54,904 nucleotides of DNA, from assembly GCA_045646965.1 (NCBI GenBank), contig JAZRLR010000005.1, positions 1-54,904 on the forward strand, given 5' to 3'. This DNA comes from HGM04593 sp045646965. GTDB lineage: Bacteria > Bacteroidota > Bacteroidia > Bacteroidales > Bacteroidaceae. Below are positions 51,925 through 54,904 of this stretch, piece after piece. How positions within the stretch are numbered: position 1 is the stretch's first letter; each line of letters opens with the position of its first letter. Position numbers and translations under genes: made by a program. The notes beneath the pieces were generated by a model. It was not told the origin of the DNA, did no database searches, and was given only the letters and a program-made list of their open reading frames with translations.

Positions 51925-52692
51925 TTATTTGTTAAATTCACGCAGTTTTATCCTTGTGAGCACCTGCTTGGTGTTCAAGGAGAAATCGCCGTTCATCATC
52001 CAGCCGTAGTAACCGGGGTCGCGCTGCAGCACCACAGCTACGGGCTCTCCCTTGTACTTTCCAAAGTTGAAAACCTCGCGGCCGGCATCGTCATACACGA
52101 AACGCCCTGCAAAATCCACGTTGCGGTTAAAAGAAGACTCCTTGGCAAGAGCCGCGATGTCGTTCTCCATATCGTCGTAGTGGTCGAGCTGCGCCTTGAG
52201 CACCTCGTATGTGGCACGCGTGTCGGCAAGGGCGCTGTGAGCGTTGTCAAAATCTGTGCCGCAATAGAACTTGTGTGCCGCCGACAAAGTACGAGGCTCA
52301 CGCTTGTGGTAAAGCACCTGCACATCTATGGCGTGGTGACGTGTGAGGTCGATGTCCACCTGGGCGCGCAGAAACTCCTCGGCAAGCATAGGAAGGTCGA
52401 AACGGTTGGAGTTGAAACCTGCAAGGTCGCATCCCTCGAAGTCGGCCGCAATCTCGCGCGCCACCTCGCGGAAGAGGGGGCAATCCTTCACATCCTCGTC
52501 ATATATTCCGTGCACAGCCGACGCACCCTCGGGAATGTGCATCCCGGGGTTTATGCGTCGTGTATACTCTTTCTCGCTACCATCGGGGAATACTTTTATG
52601 TAGCATATCTCCACGATTCTGTCCTTCGCAACATCGACACCTGTTGTCTCGAGGTCAAAAAATATCAGCGGGTTTTTAAGATTCAGTTTCAT
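51925..52692 (-). CDS. DnaQ-family 3'-5' exonuclease
   Basis: 255 residues. DEDDh exonuclease: FFDLETTG holds Asp13 and Glu15, NSNRFDLPML supplies the second Asp, and NAHSALADTRATYEV holds the His and last Asp. It is the epsilon-like fold, acting in proofreading or repair. An additional C-terminal domain (about 190-255, VFNFGKYKGEPV and YYGWMMNGDF) resembles a small module seen in several Bacteroidota exonucleases. Not called dnaQ because other DnaQ-like exonucleases probably exist. It is 6 nt after dnaN. Confidence 0.86.
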   Translation of the reverse strand: MKLNLKNPLIFFDLETTGVDVAKDRIVEICYIKVFPDGSEKEYTRRINPGMHIPEGASAVHGIYDEDVKDCPLFREVAREIAADFEGCDLAGFNSNRFDLPMLAEEFLRAQVDIDLTRHHAIDVQVLYHKREPRTLSAAHKFYCGTDFDNAHSALADTRATYEVLKAQLDHYDDMENDIAALAKESSFNRNVDFAGRFVYDDAGREVFNFGKYKGEPVAVVLQRDPGYYGWMMNGDFSLNTKQVLTRIKLREFNK

Positions 52693-52698
52693 CGTCTA

Positions 52699-53829
52699 TT
52701 ATTCTGTAAGCATCATAGGCATAAGCAGCATAAGCAACTCCTGCTGCTCAATCTGCTCGGCGGGGACAATCACTCCTGCGCGTGAGGGGTCGGCAAGCTC
52801 AATCACCACATCCTGACCGGGAAGGTTATTGAGGATGTCGATGAGGAACGAAGCGCGGAAACCGATATTCATCGATACGCCCTCGTAAGCACAAGCGATG
52901 CTCTCCTCGGCCGAGGTAGAGAAGTCGGTATCCTGTGCCGAAATAACTACTTTGTTATCCTCGAGGTGCAACTTGATAAGGCTCGCCTTTGCCTGCGAAG
53001 AGAAGATTGCCACACGGCGCAAAGTGCTTATAAGCGCAGCTCTGTCCACGGTGAGCTTGTGGGGGTTATTCTGGGGAATTACAGAGTTGTAGTTGGGGTA
53101 GCGACCGTCGAAAAGGCGGCACACGAGCTTATAGTCACCCATAGTGAAGATGGCAAAGCGGCCGTCGAACTCCACGCCCACAACCTCCTGCTCGTCTTTT
53201 CCGAGAAGGTTCTTGAGCAGCGTGGCAGGTTTCTTGGGCAGAATAAAAGCCGACTTCTCGGCACCTGTAACAGAGTAGTCGCGGCAACGCACCAGCTTAT
53301 GTCCGTCAGATGCCACAATTGTGATGCTCTCGGGGGTGAAATCGAAATATACACCGCACATCACAGGGCGCACCTCGTCGTCGGCTGTAGCAAAGAGTGA
53401 GCAAGAGATACCGCTCGAGAGCACCTTTGTGGGCACTTCGATGGCAACGGCACCCTCGCCAAGCACAGCAGCCGAGGGATACTCGTCGGCGTTCTGTGCC
53501 ACCATACTGTATTTACCGTTCAGATAGTATATGGTAACCTCAAGCGTGTTCTTGTTTACTTCGAAACGCAGGGGTTGCTCCGAAATCTCCTTCAACGAGT
53601 CGATAAGAATCTTCGCAGATATTGCAAAGCTGAAATCCTCGGAACTATCGATAACCTCGAAAGAGGTGTTGAGGGTATTATCGGGGTCCGAAGCCGTGAG
53701 GGTGAGAGTGTTTCCCTGCAATTCAAACAGGATACAATCGAGCACGGAAATAGAATTCTTTGAATTGATAACTCGGCTGATAGTCTGCAAACGAGACGAA
53801 AGCTGTGAGCTTGATACTGTAAAGTTCAT
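52699..53829 (-). CDS. dnaN: DNA polymerase III sliding clamp beta
   Basis: 376 residues, three clamp domains in a row: N-terminal (MNFTVSSSQLSSRLQTISRVI), central with FILPKKPATLLKNLL, and C-terminal (about 255-376) ending EQIEQQELLMLLMPMMLTE, whose LMPMML matches the canonical C-terminal clamp tail that closes the peptide-binding pocket. It tethers polymerase to DNA. It leads the operon and is divergent from the DUF3127 gene. Confidence 0.96.
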   Translation of the reverse strand: MNFTVSSSQLSSRLQTISRVINSKNSISVLDCILFELQGNTLTLTASDPDNTLNTSFEVIDSSEDFSFAISAKILIDSLKEISEQPLRFEVNKNTLEVTIYYLNGKYSMVAQNADEYPSAAVLGEGAVAIEVPTKVLSSGISCSLFATADDEVRPVMCGVYFDFTPESITIVASDGHKLVRCRDYSVTGAEKSAFILPKKPATLLKNLLGKDEQEVVGVEFDGRFAIFTMGDYKLVCRLFDGRYPNYNSVIPQNNPHKLTVDRAALISTLRRVAIFSSQAKASLIKLHLEDNKVVISAQDTDFSTSAEESIACAYEGVSMNIGFRASFLIDILNNLPGQDVVIELADPSRAGVIVPAEQIEQQELLMLLMPMMLTE

Positions 53830-53891
53830 AATATTTTAAGTTTAATCTATTTTCAACTAAAGATATCGCGCGTACGCGTATTACATAGTCA

Positions 53892-53899
53892 CAAAGATA
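53892..53899 (-). promoter_or_regulatory. -7 element, dnaN
   Basis: TATCTTTG on the minus strand matches TAnnTTTG, 62 nt upstream of the dnaN ATG. Confidence 0.6.
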
Positions 53900-53964
53900 A
53901 AACTAAATATATTATTTCGGTATAAAAATCATCGAAAAAAATTGTTTTTCGGAGCGAAATGAAC

Positions 53965-53972
53965 TATTTTCG
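53965..53972 (+). promoter_or_regulatory. -7-like element, DUF3127 gene
   Basis: TATTTTCG, one base off TAnnTTTG, 21 nt upstream of the ATG. ATTG at 53941-53944 gives a plausible -33 element at 20-nt spacing. Confidence 0.45.
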
Positions 53973-53993
53973 CGGGGTATTTGAAAAGATATT

Positions 53994-54365
53994 ATGGAAA
54001 TAACAGGAAAAATCATCGCTGTACTGCCCGAAAGAGGCGGTACATCAAAAACCGGTAACGAGTGGAAAATGCAGGAATACGTAATTGAAACACACGAGCA
54101 GTACCCCAAAAAGGTTTGTTTCAACGTATTCGGAAGCGACAAAATAGCGCAATTCAATATTCAGGCAGGTGAGGAGATGACCGTGTCGTTCGATATCAAC
54201 GCCCGTGAGTACAACGGCCGCTGGTACAACGATATCCGCGCTTGGAAGGTAGAGCGTGGCGTGGCTCCCGCAGGTGTGCCCGAGGATATGCCCCAATTCA
54301 GCGCACCCAAAGTAGATGCCTCAAGCTTCACTGCAAGCAACGATCCCGACGACCTCCCCTTCTAA
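53994..54365 (+). CDS. DUF3127 protein, single-stranded DNA-binding-like OB fold
   Basis: 123 residues. The N-terminal 90 form an OB-fold (ITGKIIAVLPERGGTSKTGNEWKMQEYVIET, then KKVCFNVFG and AREYNGRWYNDIRAWKVE), which is the DUF3127 family. The last residues, NDPDDLPF, match the acidic C-terminal tip of SSB (DDDIPF), which recruits repair proteins. A flexible Ala/Ser/Pro linker separates the two. So it is probably a second, short SSB-like protein. Divergent from dnaN, and followed by its own terminator. Confidence 0.82.
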   Translation: MEITGKIIAVLPERGGTSKTGNEWKMQEYVIETHEQYPKKVCFNVFGSDKIAQFNIQAGEEMTVSFDINAREYNGRWYNDIRAWKVERGVAPAGVPEDMPQFSAPKVDASSFTASNDPDDLPF

Positions 54366-54389
54366 CGATTGCCGTCGGACAGAGCAAAA

Positions 54390-54424
54390 TATAGCCCGCA
54401 AATTTGATTTGCGGGCTATATTTT
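54390..54424. terminator. bidirectional terminator between the DUF3127 gene and rho
   Basis: A 14-bp perfect stem (54390-54403 with 54407-54420), three-base loop; T-rich sequence lies on both sides. Confidence 0.85.
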
Positions 54425-54460
54425 ATCCTCTCATTTGTTGTAAATATTTTTCACAACGAA

Positions 54461-54904
54461 TTAAGAATTCATACTCATAAGGAATTCGGAATTGTCCTTT
54501 GTTTTCTCGAGACGGTCTTTCACAAACTCCATCGCCTCCATAGGTGTCATATCGGCAAGATATTTGCGAAGAATCCACATACGGTCAAGTGTCTGGCGGT
54601 CAAGCAACAGATCGTCGCGGCGTGTCGATGAAGCGATGATATTAACAGCCGGGAAAATACGCTTGTTCGCAAGTGAACGGTCGAGCTGAAGCTCCATATT
54701 ACCGGTACCCTTGAATTCTTCAAAGATAACCTCATCCATTTTTGAACCGGTATCGATAAGAGCTGTTGCGATAATTGTCAATGAACCGCCATTTTCAATG
54801 TTGCGTGCCGCGCCAAAGAAGCGTTTGGGCTTATGCAATGCATTCGCATCGACACCACCCGAAAGCACTTTGCCCGATGCCGGAGATACGGTATTATAGG
54901 CACG
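54461..54904 (-). CDS. rho: transcription termination factor Rho, C-terminal part (runs off the window)
   Basis: About 147 residues of the 3' end of rho. The ATPase-core segment SGKVLSGGVDANALHKPKRFFGAARN, the Q-loop/R-loop neighbourhood (NGGSLTIIATALIDTGSKMDEVIFEEFKGTGNMELQLDR) and SSTRRDDLL are all intact. The N-terminus with the RNA-binding cold-shock domain lies outside. Confidence 0.95.
   Translation of the reverse strand, partial: RAYNTVSPASGKVLSGGVDANALHKPKRFFGAARNIENGGSLTIIATALIDTGSKMDEVIFEEFKGTGNMELQLDRSLANKRIFPAVNIIASSTRRDDLLLDRQTLDRMWILRKYLADMTPMEAMEFVKDRLEKTKDNSEFLMSMNS

Larger units (their letters stand above)
53830..53993. other. dnaN / DUF3127 divergent promoter region
   Basis: 164 nt containing divergent -7 elements: TATCTTTG at 53899-53892 (minus, dnaN) and TATTTTCG at 53965-53972 (plus, DUF3127 gene), plus the palindrome CGCGTACGCG at 53869-53878 in the dnaN leader. 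No other genes or terminators. Confidence 0.7.

Noticed and set aside
50101..52785. An 894-codon open frame on the plus strand, opposite coaBC/DUF4835, the exonuclease and dnaN
   Set aside because: It spans several well-supported minus-strand genes and their junctions, has no recognisable domain and is rich in His, Cys and Arg, as expected for the complement of GC-biased codons. It is an antisense shadow, as are the 437-codon frame at 14033-15346, the 405-codon frame at 46111-47328 and the 400-codon frame at 32636-33838.
1..54904. CRISPR arrays, insertion sequences, integrases, phage genes or attachment sites
   Set aside because: No regularly spaced repeats, transposase or recombinase motifs, or tRNA-flanking duplications were seen; the repeats at the left edge are protein-coding leucine-rich repeats.

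Overview
The window looks like the chromosome of a Bacteroidales (Bacteroidota) bacterium. Start codons lack Shine-Dalgarno sequences. Many genes are preceded by the Bacteroidota -7 element TAnnTTTG. Bacteroidota-typical families occur (DUF4835, DUF4294, DUF3127, a BspA-type leucine-rich-repeat protein), and the division/cell-wall cluster has the Bacteroidota gene order. The content is almost all core; I see no insertion sequence, prophage, CRISPR array or integrase.

Region 1-17 kb is mostly minus strand. It opens with the 5' part of a leucine-rich-repeat surface protein and its unusual upstream region. Next come an M23/LysM peptidase with ndk, a membrane Fe-S protein, crcB, and a seven-gene run pdxJ-exbB-exbD-tonB-(DJ-1)-ispD-recG. 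Then nadK (+), a two-gene heavy-metal-type RND efflux unit with a histidine-rich lipoprotein adaptor, and a LOG-PfkB pair. Region 17-25.7 kb holds a DUF4294 gene, a four-gene acyl-CoA/RNA-methylation operon (thioesterase, small membrane protein, CoA-transferase, SPOUT methyltransferase), mfd and an exported C1 peptidase.

Region 25.9-41.7 kb is a compact 14-gene dcw operon on the plus strand: mraZ-rsmH-ftsL-ftsI-murE-mraY-murD-ftsW-murG-murC-ftsQ-ftsA-ftsZ-yqeY. It makes lipid II precursors and the divisome. Genes overlap or are separated by 18 nt or less, and the promoter carries ten-base repeats that look like an MraZ operator.

Region 41.7-54.9 kb carries recO (-), tRNA-Glu with rpsT, gyrB, a degenerate nitroreductase-like gene, tRNA-Cys and tilS. 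A minus-strand operon follows, dnaN-exonuclease-coaBC/DUF4835-recN-rlmB, whose terminator hairpin is embedded in the last codons of convergent tilS. The window ends with a DUF3127 OB-fold gene that has an SSB-like tail and the 3' part of rho.

The most unusual items are: a continuous reading frame joining CoaBC to a DUF4835 protein with an intact signal peptide in the middle; the MraZ operator; a short conserved-looking ORF with mutually exclusive hairpins upstream of the leucine-rich-repeat gene; the terminator inside tilS; and a nitroreductase-like protein lacking its flavin-binding residues.
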